A stretch of DNA of 64,000 bases, from NCBI RefSeq assembly GCF_035944355.1, contig NZ_DASZBH010000014.1, forward strand, positions 1 through 64,000, written 5' to 3'. Below, in pieces: positions 50,272 through 63,633 of this stretch (its first letter is position 1; every line of letters starts with the position of its first letter). The position numbers and the translations under genes were made by a program. The notes below the pieces were generated by a model. It worked only from the letters and a program-made list of their open reading frames with translations, ran no database searches and had not been told where the DNA came from. Source of the DNA: Frateuria_A sp035944355. Lineage in GTDB: Bacteria > Pseudomonadota > Gammaproteobacteria > Xanthomonadales > Rhodanobacteraceae.

Positions 50272-52137
50272 TCAAGGACGCCCGCCTGCGCTTATCGTCG
50301 CTTCGTTGATGGCGCACACCTTGGCCTCGTCGACCTTCACGATCTTTCGATCGTAGGTGAGCAAGCCATTGTGCTCGCCTTCGACATCGGTGATCTGGGT
50401 ATACACGCTGCCCGACATGCCCTTGGGCACGCCCTTGTCCCGCAGCACGCCCGTGTTGGCGACGTAGCCGGCGGTCAGCGCCGCGCGGTCCTTGACGGAG
50501 CCGTAGGGGTTGATCGGCGTGTTGGGCCAGACGTGGCCCGGGATACCCAAGGTCAGCCCACCGTGTTCGCCGTCGATGGCGGCGCGCCTGGCGTCCGGGC
50601 TGGGCAGGCCCGGGCCCTGGTAGTCGTGCACGTCATAGACGTCGCCGGCGTGCGGGTCGCCCTTCATGTCGCAGCAATTGGCGCCGCTGCGGGCATCGAC
50701 CAGCCGTGACGGATCCAGCCGCTTGATCTGCGCCGCCAGTTCGGCGGCGGCGGGAATGCTCCACTGTCCCCAGCCTTCGTTGAAGGGAATCCAGCCGATG
50801 ATCGAAGTCTCGCCCTTGAGCTGCTCGACGATGGCCGAGACGTCGGCGCGGAAGTTGGCCTTGTCGGAGGCGCTCAGCTTGCCGTTGCTTCCGGTGGGCA
50901 GCGCCGGCATGTCCTGCCACACCATCAGGCCGAGGCGGTCGGCCCAGTAGTACCAGCGCGCGGGTTCCACCTTGATGTGCTTGCGGATGGTGTTGAAGCC
51001 GAGGTCCTTGGTTTTCTGTATGTCGAACTTGAGCGCCGCGTCGGTGGGTGCGGTGTAGATGCCGTCGGGCCAGTAGCCCTGGTCCAGCGTGGCGAGCAGG
51101 AAGACCGGCTTGCCGTTGAGCACGATGCGGTTGCGCCCGCCCACCTTCTCGACCGAGACGCTGCGCAGGCCGGCATAACTGGTCACCTCGTCATGCTGGT
51201 CGCCGCGGGTGAGCACGGCCTTGAAACGGTAGAGGAAGGGATCCTGCGGGCTCCACCGGTGCGGATCGGCGACGGCCAGGCGCATCGGTCGGCTCGCCGG
51301 ACCGCTCGCCTCGCCTACCGGCTTGCCGTCGGCGTAGGCGGTGACCCGCACCGTCGCGCCATCGCCGTTGCCGTGCAGCGCGGCGGTGACCGTGAAGGCG
51401 TCCAGGCTGCGCTCCGGGGTAAAGGTCAGTTGCGCCAGGCTCGTGGCCGGCACCGGCTCCAGCCAAACCGACTGCCAGATCCCGGAGGCCGCGGTATAGA
51501 AGATGCCCTCGGGTTTGAGGCGCTGCTTGCCGACCATCACATTGGCGCCATCCACCGGGGCATGCACGACGACGACGATCTCCTGCTCGCCGTGTGGACG
51601 GAGCGCACGCGTGATGTCGGCGCCGAAGGCGGTATAGCCGCCGGCGTGGCTCACCACCTCCGTGCCGTTGACGTAGACCGTCGCCTGGTAGCTCACCGCG
51701 CCGAAGTTCAGTCGCACGTGCTGGCCATGCGCGGTGAACGCGGCCGGGACATCCACCAGCCGGCGGTAGACCATGAAGTCCGAATGCCGCTGCACGCCGG
51801 ACAACCCCGACTCGACCGGATAGGGCACCAGCACCCGGCCCTCCAGCGTGCGCCCGAACGGCGGCGCGCCCTGCCCGTCCGTCGCCGCGTACTGCCACAG
51901 GCCGTTGAGGTTCATCCAGCGCGGATGCTCCAGCGACGGACGGGCCAATTGCGGGCGCGGATACTCCGGCCATGCATTGGCCGGCGATACCTCGGCCGTC
52001 CACGGGGTCGCCAACGGCGCCTGCTTGCCGTTCCAGACAGTCGCCTGGTCGGGCGCCGCCATCGCCGTCGATACAAGGCCCAGGACCAGGGCACTGCCCA
52101 TCCAGGCTGCCCGGCAAAGTGTTCTCGTCTTGGTCAT
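50272..52137 (-). CDS. GH2 family glycoside hydrolase (beta-galactosidase/glucuronidase type)
   Basis: The 621-residue secreted protein from ATG 52137 (GAGGA upstream) has a signal peptide (1-27, AMA). An N-terminal sugar-binding jelly roll follows (SLEHPRWMNLNGLWQYAATDGQGAPPFGRTLEGRVLVPYPVESGLSGV), then an Ig-like domain and a TIM barrel. The acid/base is E454 in IPFNEGWGQW and the candidate nucleophile E524 in IDGEHGGLTLGI. Related genes are annotated as beta-galactosidase-like; substrate specificity cannot be read from the sequence. It faces away from the hexosaminidase and is probably monocistronic. Confidence 0.85.
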   Translation of the reverse strand: MTKTRTLCRAAWMGSALVLGLVSTAMAAPDQATVWNGKQAPLATPWTAEVSPANAWPEYPRPQLARPSLEHPRWMNLNGLWQYAATDGQGAPPFGRTLEGRVLVPYPVESGLSGVQRHSDFMVYRRLVDVPAAFTAHGQHVRLNFGAVSYQATVYVNGTEVVSHAGGYTAFGADITRALRPHGEQEIVVVVHAPVDGANVMVGKQRLKPEGIFYTAASGIWQSVWLEPVPATSLAQLTFTPERSLDAFTVTAALHGNGDGATVRVTAYADGKPVGEASGPASRPMRLAVADPHRWSPQDPFLYRFKAVLTRGDQHDEVTSYAGLRSVSVEKVGGRNRIVLNGKPVFLLATLDQGYWPDGIYTAPTDAALKFDIQKTKDLGFNTIRKHIKVEPARWYYWADRLGLMVWQDMPALPTGSNGKLSASDKANFRADVSAIVEQLKGETSIIGWIPFNEGWGQWSIPAAAELAAQIKRLDPSRLVDARSGANCCDMKGDPHAGDVYDVHDYQGPGLPSPDARRAAIDGEHGGLTLGIPGHVWPNTPINPYGSVKDRAALTAGYVANTGVLRDKGVPKGMSGSVYTQITDVEGEHNGLLTYDRKIVKVDEAKVCAINEATISAGGRP

Positions 52138-52587
52138 TGGCTGGTCCTCGTGTGACGGCACGCGTGCAAACCCATCGGCTGCGCAAGTTTGCAGTTGATC
52201 GGTCATGCCCGCCACCCGTGGAGCTGGCTGCCGGTCAACCCCAACCACGTCACGGTCAACGTACGGACTGAGCGGCGGCGCCGACCCGGTCACCGTGCTG
52301 GTCACCTTCAGCGGCAAGCCGCAGAAGGTGAAGCATCGCGCGGCGGGCGGCACGAACGCTGGCCGCGATCCCGCACTCGCCGACGCTGGATGGCGCGACC
52401 TTGCCTGCCTACGCCACCTGGATCGTGACGCCGACCAAATAGCGGCGAGCATCTGGCTGATGCTTCGATGCGCACGAGCACCGGCCAGCACCGGAACCGG
52501 GCGGATCGAGCGTGGCCGCGCACTGGCGGCACTTTGGTTCGATCCCTATCCTGCATCCGCCGCTTTCCCAACCGCGAGGAACGGGCC
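52138..52587. other. Intergenic region upstream of the 64-residue protein
   Basis: It spans 450 bp between divergent genes. Frames in this stretch have no recognisable similarity or ribosome sites. It should hold promoters for the GH2 gene and for the small gene at 52588. Confidence 0.4.
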
Positions 52588-52782
52588 ATGACACCGCTCG
52601 ACAAGCCACTGAAGCGCGAATTGACCATTGGGGAGGTCGCCTACACGCTGGTGCTCGACCCGGACGGCCTGAAGCTGACGGAAAAAGGCCGCAGGCGCGG
52701 CGTCGAGCTTCGATGGAAGGATCTGGTCAGCGGAGACGCCGCCCTGGCCACGGCATTGCAGGCTTCACTCCGGGCGAACTAG
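52588..52782 (+). CDS. Small conserved-looking hypothetical protein
   Basis: The 64-residue product (MTPLDKPLKRELTIGEVAYTLVLDPDGLKLTEKGRRRG...) has a ribosome site (GAGGAACGGGCC) at good distance. The pattern of alternating strands (YTLVLDPDGLKLTEKG, VELRWKDLVSG) and a C-terminal helix looks like a compact beta protein. It is cytosolic and of unknown function. A hairpin follows the stop codon. Confidence 0.65.
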   Translation: MTPLDKPLKRELTIGEVAYTLVLDPDGLKLTEKGRRRGVELRWKDLVSGDAALATALQASLRAN

Positions 52783-52783
52783 C

Positions 52784-52801
52784 CGTTGCCCGCCGGCAAC
52801 G
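52784..52801 (+). terminator. Hairpin after the small gene
   Basis: CGTTGCC-CGCC-GGCAACG is a 7-bp perfect stem right after the stop codon at 52782. No T-run follows. Confidence 0.4.
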
Positions 52802-52849
52802 CGCAAGCCAAGGGCTGGATTCCCGCATGGCAACGAGCCGTGGGCGCGG

Positions 52850-53500
52850 TTAACCCACTCCTTTCTCGTGCCGGACGTTGGCCTCGCGGATGGCGTTCGC
52901 CATGTCGAGGCTGGCGTCGTCTCCCAGGCTCTGTAAAGCGGCCAGCACGCCCTCGCGGTCGGCCTCGCTGCGGTTCTGGCTCAGTTTCCACTTGCCTTCC
53001 AGGCGTTCGATTGGCAGGCGCAGGCCGATGATGGCCTTGAGGTTCTGGTCGATGTAGTCGGCCGGGGCTTCGTCCAGGCGCCAGGGTTCAGGCATGGCCC
53101 GCTCGTGACGGCCGCTCAGCTCACGCAGGTGCTGGCGCAGCGCGGCGGGGTCGTCGAAGGTTTCCAGGATGCCGTGGGCGTGGACGGCTATGTAGTTCCA
53201 GGTGGGGACTTCCCTGCCGTGCGTCTTCCTGCCGGGATACCAGCCGGCGGAAATGTAGGCGTGCGGGCCCAGGAAGATCGCCAGCGATGCCGTACCGCTG
53301 CAGGCGGCATGGGCGTTGGCGCGGGCGATGTGGCCATAGAGCGTGCCGTACGGGCCCTCTTGCGGCGCCAGCAGCAAGGGGACGTGGCTGACCTGCAGGC
53401 CGCTGGCGGCGCTGCTGACCAGGCTGGCGAAGGCGATCGCATCGATGGCCGCGTGCAGGACCGGGAGACGGGTTTCCTGGAACGCTGCGGGGGTGTACAT
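52850..53500 (-). CDS. FMN-binding negative transcriptional regulator (PaiB family)
   Basis: The 216-residue protein begins MYTPAAFQETRLPVLHAAIDA. It has the PaiB hallmarks LQVSHVPLLLAPQEGPYGTLYGHIARANAHA, AIFLGPHAYISAGWY and TWNYIAVHAHG, with the final segment GLRLPIERLEGKWKLSQNRSEADREGVLAALQ. It adopts a split-barrel flavin fold. In Bacillus PaiB is linked to repression of sporulation and protease genes; in proteobacteria the role is less clear and an enzymatic FMN function is possible. A zipA gene lies immediately upstream on the same strand (54-bp gap). Confidence 0.9.
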   Translation of the reverse strand: MYTPAAFQETRLPVLHAAIDAIAFASLVSSAASGLQVSHVPLLLAPQEGPYGTLYGHIARANAHAACSGTASLAIFLGPHAYISAGWYPGRKTHGREVPTWNYIAVHAHGILETFDDPAALRQHLRELSGRHERAMPEPWRLDEAPADYIDQNLKAIIGLRLPIERLEGKWKLSQNRSEADREGVLAALQSLGDDASLDMANAIREANVRHEKGVG

Positions 53501-53554
53501 GGCGCGCTTCCGGCAGGGGACGGTGGGATGGAACCTCGTCAGCGTCCGCGCAGG

Positions 53555-54499
53555 TCAGCGGCCGAAGACGATTTCCTTGCCCTCGTGGTCGCGGTCCCAG
53601 CCTCGCAGTTCGTCGCGGATGTGGGCGATGCGCTGGCGGCCGAGCGCGTTGCGCTCCTCGTCCAGCACCTGGCCATCGAGCAGCTCGGCCAGGCGCTGGG
53701 CGGTGGGCAGCATGGCGTCCCAGGCATCCAGCGCGGGCAGCGGGCCCGGCAGGGTCATGAAGAAGCTCAGCCCCGGCGTGCGCAGGGCATCGAGGCGCGT
53801 GAGGTCGAAGTTGCCGGGCTTGAGCATGTTGGCCACGCTGAAGATCGGGCCGTGTTCGCGCTTGCCGTCGAGCAGGCGGTGGTAGATGCCCATATCGCCG
53901 TACTCGAGCCCGGCCTTTTCGGCGGCGACGATCAGGTCGGCACCGTTGAACTGCCCACCGTCGCGGGCCATCACGAACAGGGTGACGATGCGTTCGACCG
54001 GCATCTGCGCCGGGCGTCGGCCGAGGTCGGAGCGCGGTGGCGCCTTCGGCGCCGCAGCCGCGGGTGGCGCGGCGGGTGCCGGCGCGACGGGTGCGGGCGC
54101 AGGGACCGCGTCGGCCGGGGCGCGCAACGCGTCGATGATCGCGGCGGTCTGCCCCATCGGCTTGGACCGCGGCGCCGGCGCCGTGCGATCGCCGGCAAGG
54201 GTGGCGCCGAGCTTCTCCAGCTCCTCGCGCAGGCCGATTTCGAGTTCGCCCTGCTGCGGCAGCGGATCCTCGCCATGCATGCGCGGCGAAGGATGGTCGT
54301 CCAGCAGCAGCTCGTCCGCGTCGTCCCCGCCCAGCGTGGGCTCGCGGCGTTCGCCAGTGCCCTGGCCGGCCGGCATGCGTCGCTTGCCCTGCTCCTTCTT
54401 CGGCTGGCCGAACAGCCAGATCAGGGCGAGCACGATGGCCCCGACGATCGCCAGCGGCACGCCGACGGCAGGGTTCCAGGCAAAGGCGAGCACGTTCAT
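53555..54499 (-). CDS. zipA: Cell division protein ZipA
   Basis: The 314-residue protein has an N-terminal membrane anchor (about 10-30: AVGVPLAIVGAIVLALIWLFG). A basic patch (KKEQGKRRMP) is followed by a variable linker rich in P/A (about 110-145: VPAPAPVAPAPAAPPAAAAP). The C-terminal FtsZ-binding domain (about 165-305: ERIVTLFVMARDGGQFNGADLIVAAEKAGLEYGDMGIYHRL...LSFFMTLPGPL) is complete. It tethers FtsZ to the inner membrane at the division site. It starts 10 bp after smc, the usual gene order; the ligA gene that often comes next is replaced by a PaiB-like gene. Confidence 0.95.
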   Translation of the reverse strand: MNVLAFAWNPAVGVPLAIVGAIVLALIWLFGQPKKEQGKRRMPAGQGTGERREPTLGGDDADELLLDDHPSPRMHGEDPLPQQGELEIGLREELEKLGATLAGDRTAPAPRSKPMGQTAAIIDALRAPADAVPAPAPVAPAPAAPPAAAAPKAPPRSDLGRRPAQMPVERIVTLFVMARDGGQFNGADLIVAAEKAGLEYGDMGIYHRLLDGKREHGPIFSVANMLKPGNFDLTRLDALRTPGLSFFMTLPGPLPALDAWDAMLPTAQRLAELLDGQVLDEERNALGRQRIAHIRDELRGWDRDHEGKEIVFGR

Positions 54500-54509
54500 C
54501 GATGGATCC

Positions 54510-58010
<3,501 letters not shown>

Positions 58011-58125
58011 GCGGGCTCAACAGAATCGGGCCCGCGATGGATCGGGCGACGGGTCACTGTGCCAAACGCCGGGCGTGGTCGCAATGCGAATCCGACGTGG
58101 CAACAAGCTGGAGGAAAGTATCGCA

Positions 58126-58131
58126 AGTATA
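58126..58131 (-). promoter_or_regulatory. Candidate -10 element for smc-zipA
   Basis: On the minus strand TATACT lies within a short AT-rich patch 116 bp before the smc start. A clear -35 is lacking. Confidence 0.3.
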
Positions 58132-58143
58132 TGAAATTGCTTG

Positions 58144-58389
58144 CTACGGTGCCTTGGCGTCTATGGAAAGCGCGTGGATGCCGCGGTCCATCAGGCCTTC
58201 CAGCGCGGCGTACACCATGCGATGGCGCCGGATCGGCAGCACGCCGGCGAAGGTCGGGCTGACGATGCGCACGTGGAAGTGGCCCTTGCCCTCGTTGGCG
58301 TGGCCGGCGTGCTTGTGGCCTTCATCGAGCACCTCCAGCTCGACCGGCGCCAGCGCGTCGGCCAGGCGCCGGCGGATCTGCTCGGCCAT
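58144..58389 (-). CDS. bolA: BolA family protein
   Basis: The 81-residue protein from ATG 58389 shows the BolA/IbaG fold: helix MAEQIRRRLADALAPVELEVLDEGHKHAGHA, strand GHFHVRIVSPTFAGVLPIRRHRMVYAALEGLMDRGIHALSIDAKAP, with the invariant RHRMVY. BolA proteins partner with monothiol glutaredoxins in iron-sulfur trafficking and affect cell shape and stress response. A GTG at 58401 overlaps the stop of yciI (GTGA) and may be the true, translationally coupled start. Confidence 0.92.
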   Translation of the reverse strand: MAEQIRRRLADALAPVELEVLDEGHKHAGHANEGKGHFHVRIVSPTFAGVLPIRRHRMVYAALEGLMDRGIHALSIDAKAP

Positions 58390-58397
58390 CGCCTCGC

Positions 58398-58697
58398 TCA
58401 CGGCAGGGTCTTGCGGAACGGCTTGATGCTCACGTCCGCATAGACGCCGGCCGCCACGTAGGGATCGGCCCCAGCCCAGGCCTGCGCCTCGGCCTGGCTG
58501 GGGAATTCGGCGATGATCAGGCTGCCGGTGAAGCCGGCCGGGCCCGGGTTCTCTGCTTCGATCGCCGGGAACGGCCCGGCCAGCAGCAGGCGGCCGGCAT
58601 CCTGCAAGGCGGTCAACCGTTCCAGGTGCGCGCCGCGTGCGGCCAGCCGGCGCTCCAGCGTGTCGGGATGATCCTTGGCGATGATGCAGAACCACAT
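58398..58697 (-). CDS. yciI: YciI family protein
   Basis: The 99-residue protein from ATG 58697 (MWFCIIAKDHPDTLERRLAARGAHLERLTALQDAGRLLLAGPFPAIEAENPGPAGFTGSLIIAEFPSQAEAQAWAGADPYVAAGVY) matches YciI, including the His/Asp pair (H-x-x-R-L in helix 1 and DPY). The reaction is unknown; a dimeric ferredoxin-like fold is typical. It forms an operon with bolA, with a 4-bp overlap if the GTG start is used. Confidence 0.9.
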   Translation of the reverse strand: MWFCIIAKDHPDTLERRLAARGAHLERLTALQDAGRLLLAGPFPAIEAENPGPAGFTGSLIIAEFPSQAEAQAWAGADPYVAAGVYADVSIKPFRKTLP

Positions 58698-58823
58698 GGC
58701 GTGAAAACCTTCGACGGAAACCGCCATGGTAGCGGACGGGCGCGCGGCTTGCGGCGCTGGCGTGTCATCCCGATGGCCCTGGCTGCGTTAGCGCTGCCTG
58801 CCCCCAGCCATCGAGGTCCAGCC

Positions 58824-60344
58824 ATGCGCCTGATCACCCGTGTCGCCCGCTCTTGCCGCGGCATCGCGTGGATCGCCGCCATCGTGGCGCTGGGCGCCGG
58901 TCCGCTGCAGGCCGCGGATGCGCCTCTGCCGCCCGACGCCATCGCCTGGCTGCAGCGGGACGGCTTCGGCGTGGACAGCACGGCGTTGGCCCAGTACCGA
59001 CGGCTGGGTCGCGAGGGCCTGCTCGACGCCCAGTTGGACGACCGGCTGGGCGATACCTTGCCGGCGCCGATCCGGGCGCAGGTCGATGCCATGGACATCG
59101 CCCGCCTCACGCCCGCCGCGCTGGCCGCCACCCTCGGGGACGCCCGCCGCCGGTTGCGCACGCTGCCGGACCCGGACAAGCGTGAAGCCCGCAAGACACT
59201 GCGCCAGCAGGGCAACGCGCTGGCCGAACAGGCGCGCGAGGACGTGCTGCTGCACGCGGTGTACGGTCCCAACCAGCTCAAGGAACAGATGGTGTGGTTC
59301 TGGCTCAACCATTTCAGCGTGTTCGCCCGCAAGGGCGAGGTGAACTGGCTGGTGGCCGACTACGCCGAGCACAGCATCCGCCCGCATGCCCTGGGCAAGT
59401 TCCGCGACCTGGTGATGGCCACGCTGCAGAGTCCGGCCATGCTGGTCTACCTGGACAATGCGCAGAACGCCAGCGACAAGCTCAACGAGAACTACGCACG
59501 CGAGCTGATGGAACTGCACACGCTGGGCGTGGACGCGGGCTATACCCAGCAGGACGTGCAACAGCTGGCGCGCATCCTCACCGGCGTGGGCCTGGCACCG
59601 ATGCAGGTGGACGGACCGCGCGGCCGCGGCCGCCGCGGCCCCCTGCCGCTGGGGGACGGGTTGGCCGCCTTCGTTCCCCGCCGGCACGACGACGGCGACA
59701 AGCAGCTGCTCGGCCAGCACCTGCGCGGCGGCGGCTTCGACGAGGTGCGCCGGGCGGTCGACCTGATCGTGAGCCAGCCGGCCTGCGCGCGGTTCGTCTC
59801 GCGTCAACTGGCGGAATATTTCGTGGCCGATACGCCGCCGCCCGCGCTGGTCGAGCGCATGGCGCAGACCTTCCAGCACAGCGACGGCGATATCGCCCAG
59901 GTGCTGCGCACCATGTTCAGCTCGCCGGAACTGATCGCCGCGCGCGGCGGCAAGTTCAAGGACCCCACGCAGTTCGTGGTCTCGGCGGTGCGCTTCGTGG
60001 CCGACGGCCGCCCGGTGGACGATGCCAGCCCCATCGCCCGCTGGCTTGCCCAGTTGGGCGAGCCGCTGTTCGGACGTCCCACTCCCGACGGCTGGCCGCT
60101 GGACGGCGCGAGCTGGTCCAGCGCCGGGCAGATGACCGAACGCTTTGCCGTCGCGCGCGCGATCGGCAACGGCCGCGGCTTGTGGAAGGACGCGCAAGCG
60201 GTTCCGGCGCTGGACGGACCGCTCTACCAGGCGGTGCTGGCGCCGCGGTTGTCCGCGCGCACCCGTGCCGCGCTGGCCCAGGCCGGCTCGCGACAGGAAT
60301 GGAACGCCTTCCTGCTCGCCTCGCCCGAGTTCAACTACCGCTGA
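58824..60344 (+). CDS. DUF1800 family protein
   Basis: The 506-residue protein from ATG 58824 has a signal peptide (about 1-31, LQA). DUF1800 features: AREDVLLHAVYGPNQLKEQMVWFWLNHFSVFA, LGKFRDLVMATLQSPAMLVYLDNAQN, NENYARELMELHTLGVDAGYTQQDVQQLARILTGVG and FVSRQLAEYFV. These proteins are exported and always come with a DUF1501 partner, as here 14 bp downstream. The biochemical role is not known. Confidence 0.93.
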   Translation: MRLITRVARSCRGIAWIAAIVALGAGPLQAADAPLPPDAIAWLQRDGFGVDSTALAQYRRLGREGLLDAQLDDRLGDTLPAPIRAQVDAMDIARLTPAALAATLGDARRRLRTLPDPDKREARKTLRQQGNALAEQAREDVLLHAVYGPNQLKEQMVWFWLNHFSVFARKGEVNWLVADYAEHSIRPHALGKFRDLVMATLQSPAMLVYLDNAQNASDKLNENYARELMELHTLGVDAGYTQQDVQQLARILTGVGLAPMQVDGPRGRGRRGPLPLGDGLAAFVPRRHDDGDKQLLGQHLRGGGFDEVRRAVDLIVSQPACARFVSRQLAEYFVADTPPPALVERMAQTFQHSDGDIAQVLRTMFSSPELIAARGGKFKDPTQFVVSAVRFVADGRPVDDASPIARWLAQLGEPLFGRPTPDGWPLDGASWSSAGQMTERFAVARAIGNGRGLWKDAQAVPALDGPLYQAVLAPRLSARTRAALAQAGSRQEWNAFLLASPEFNYR

Positions 60345-60358
60345 TGCGAGGACATCCC

Positions 60359-61558
60359 ATGGACCGCCGCCAGTTCCTGCGCTCCGCCGCGACCACCCTC
60401 CTCTGCGCGCCCGCGCTCGGCTTCTCCGGGCGCCTGTTTGCGGCGCCCGCGGACACGCCGCGCTTCCTGCTGGTGTTCCTGCGCGGCGGCTACGACTGCA
60501 ATCACCTGCTGGTGCCCTACGGCAGCGACTTCTATTACGAATCGCGCCCGAACCTGGCGATCGCGCGCCCCGACGGCGCCCGCCCGGATGCCGCCGTGGC
60601 GCTGGATGCGCAATGGGCGCTGGGCCCCGCGGCGCGCGATGCGCTGTTGCCCTACTGGCAGCGCAAGCAGCTCGCCTTCGTGCCGTTCGCCGGCACCGCC
60701 GACCTCTCGCGCAGCCATTTCGAAACGCAGGACGACATCGAGTCGGGCCAGGCCGGAGGCATGCACGGGCACGACCGTTCCGGCTTCCTCGCGCGGCTGT
60801 CCGGCCTGCTCACGGGCGTGCCGCCGATCGCTTTCACCCGCAGCCTGCCCCTGAGCCTCCAGGGCGGCGGCCCGGTGCCCAACATCGCGCTCGGCGGAGG
60901 CGGCCATGCGCGATTCGATGCGCGCCAGGCGTCCATCCTGGCCGGCATGTACGAGGACACCGCGCTCGCGCCGGCCGCCCACGAGGGCCTCGCCCTGCAG
61001 CAGGAAGTCGCGCAGGACCGGCAGGAGGAAATGCTGGCCGCCAGCCGCGGCGCGCCCGGTGCTGCGAGCTTCGTGACGCAGGCCCGGCGCATGGCCGCAC
61101 TCATGCTCGGCAAGTACCGGCTCGGCTTCGTCGACGTGGGCGGCTGGGATACCCACGTCAACCAGGGCGCCGCCACGGGCCGGCTGGCGACCAGCCTGAC
61201 CAATCTCAGCGCCGGCCTCGCCGCCTTCGGCGAAGCGCTGGGCGCGGAGTGGAACAACACCGTCGTGGTAGTCATCTCCGAGTTCGGGCGAACCTTCCGC
61301 GAGAACGGCGACAAGGGCACGGACCACGGCCACGGCACGGCCTACTGGCTGATGGGCGGCCGCGTCGCCGGCGGCCGCGTCGCCGGCGAGCAGGTGGCGG
61401 TGACGGCGGGGAACCTGCTGCAGAACCGCGACTATCCCGTGCTCAACAACTACCGCGACGTGCTGGGCGGCGTGTTCCGTCGTCTTTGGGGCCTGTCCGC
61501 CGGGCAGGTAGAACACGTGTTTCCCGGCGCACGGCCGAACGACCTCGGGCTGGTCTGA
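60359..61558 (+). CDS. DUF1501 family protein with Tat signal
   Basis: The 399-residue protein starts at ATG 60359 (GAGG 8 bp upstream). The leader MDRRQFLRSAATTLLCAPALG has a twin-arginine motif, so it is probably exported folded. DUF1501 members resemble the alkaline phosphatase/sulfatase superfamily: LVFLRGGYDCNHLLVP near the start, SRSHFETQDDIESG, VDVGGWDTHVNQG, VISEFGRTFRENGDKGTDHGHGTAYWLMGG. The H/D residues in the last blocks could bind metal. A perfect duplication of a 15-bp unit adds RVAGG between strands. It forms a pair with the DUF1800 gene. Confidence 0.92.
   Translation: MDRRQFLRSAATTLLCAPALGFSGRLFAAPADTPRFLLVFLRGGYDCNHLLVPYGSDFYYESRPNLAIARPDGARPDAAVALDAQWALGPAARDALLPYWQRKQLAFVPFAGTADLSRSHFETQDDIESGQAGGMHGHDRSGFLARLSGLLTGVPPIAFTRSLPLSLQGGGPVPNIALGGGGHARFDARQASILAGMYEDTALAPAAHEGLALQQEVAQDRQEEMLAASRGAPGAASFVTQARRMAALMLGKYRLGFVDVGGWDTHVNQGAATGRLATSLTNLSAGLAAFGEALGAEWNNTVVVVISEFGRTFRENGDKGTDHGHGTAYWLMGGRVAGGRVAGEQVAVTAGNLLQNRDYPVLNNYRDVLGGVFRRLWGLSAGQVEHVFPGARPNDLGLV
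61358..61387 (+). repeat. 15-bp perfect tandem duplication in the DUF1501 gene
   Basis: GGCCGCGTCGCCGGC occurs twice in tandem (61358-61372 and 61373-61387) and encodes GRVAG twice. The frame is kept. It may vary in copy number between strains. Confidence 0.7.
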
Positions 61559-61670
61559 GACCCGGCCATGCCGCCCTGCCGGCGGTCATGCCATCGGCCC
61601 CGCGAGATCGGCCGGCATCGTGCGCGCAGGGCCACCTCGGCCGGTGACGGTGGCCTGCCGGTGGAGCGGC

Positions 61671-63182
<1,512 letters not shown>

Positions 63183-63277
63183 GGAGGGTTCCGTGGCTGC
63201 CGGCCGGTGCCGGGCAGCGAATGTCTCGTGGCTGGTCATGGAATTTGGGAAAACGCGTTTGTGCAGGCGCCGTCGCT

Positions 63278-63592
63278 CTAGTCGAATACCTGCTTGACAC
63301 CATGTTTGGTGGCGTCCCAGCCCTCGCGTGCGCCATGGCCGACCGCGATGCCGGCCTTCTTCGCGCCATGGCCGATGCCGACGCCGGCCTCCTTCGCGCC
63401 GTGCCCCACCTTCTTGGCAACGCGCCTGGTCGCATGGCCGATGTCGCGCGCGCCATCGGCCACGCCGTGGCCGACGGCCTTGGCGTCCTGCTTGATGGAC
63501 TGACCGACGCTGCCTTGCGCCTGCGCGGCCGCGCCGACCGCGACCAGCCCGGCGCAGGCAAACAGGAGCGTGCCGATGGTCTTGCCGTTCAT
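63278..63592 (-). CDS. Small exported Gly/His/Ala-repeat protein
   Basis: The 104-residue protein from ATG 63592 (GAGGTG upstream) has a signal peptide (about 1-26, AAAQAQ). The mature part is made of imperfect 11-mer-like repeats: VGHGVADGARD, IGHATRRVAKK, VGHGAKEAGVG, IGHGAKKAGIA, VGHGAREGWDA. The pattern (V/I)-G-H-G-A-(K/R)-x-A is amphipathic and recalls LEA-like 11-mers or a metal-binding histidine array. I do not recognise a named family. It sits between prfB and lysS, which are normally adjacent. Confidence 0.65.
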   Translation of the reverse strand: MNGKTIGTLLFACAGLVAVGAAAQAQGSVGQSIKQDAKAVGHGVADGARDIGHATRRVAKKVGHGAKEAGVGIGHGAKKAGIAVGHGAREGWDATKHGVKQVFD

Positions 63593-63633
63593 GCAGGTCA
63601 CCTCGTCAGTGATCGGATCGCCGATGATCGGAA

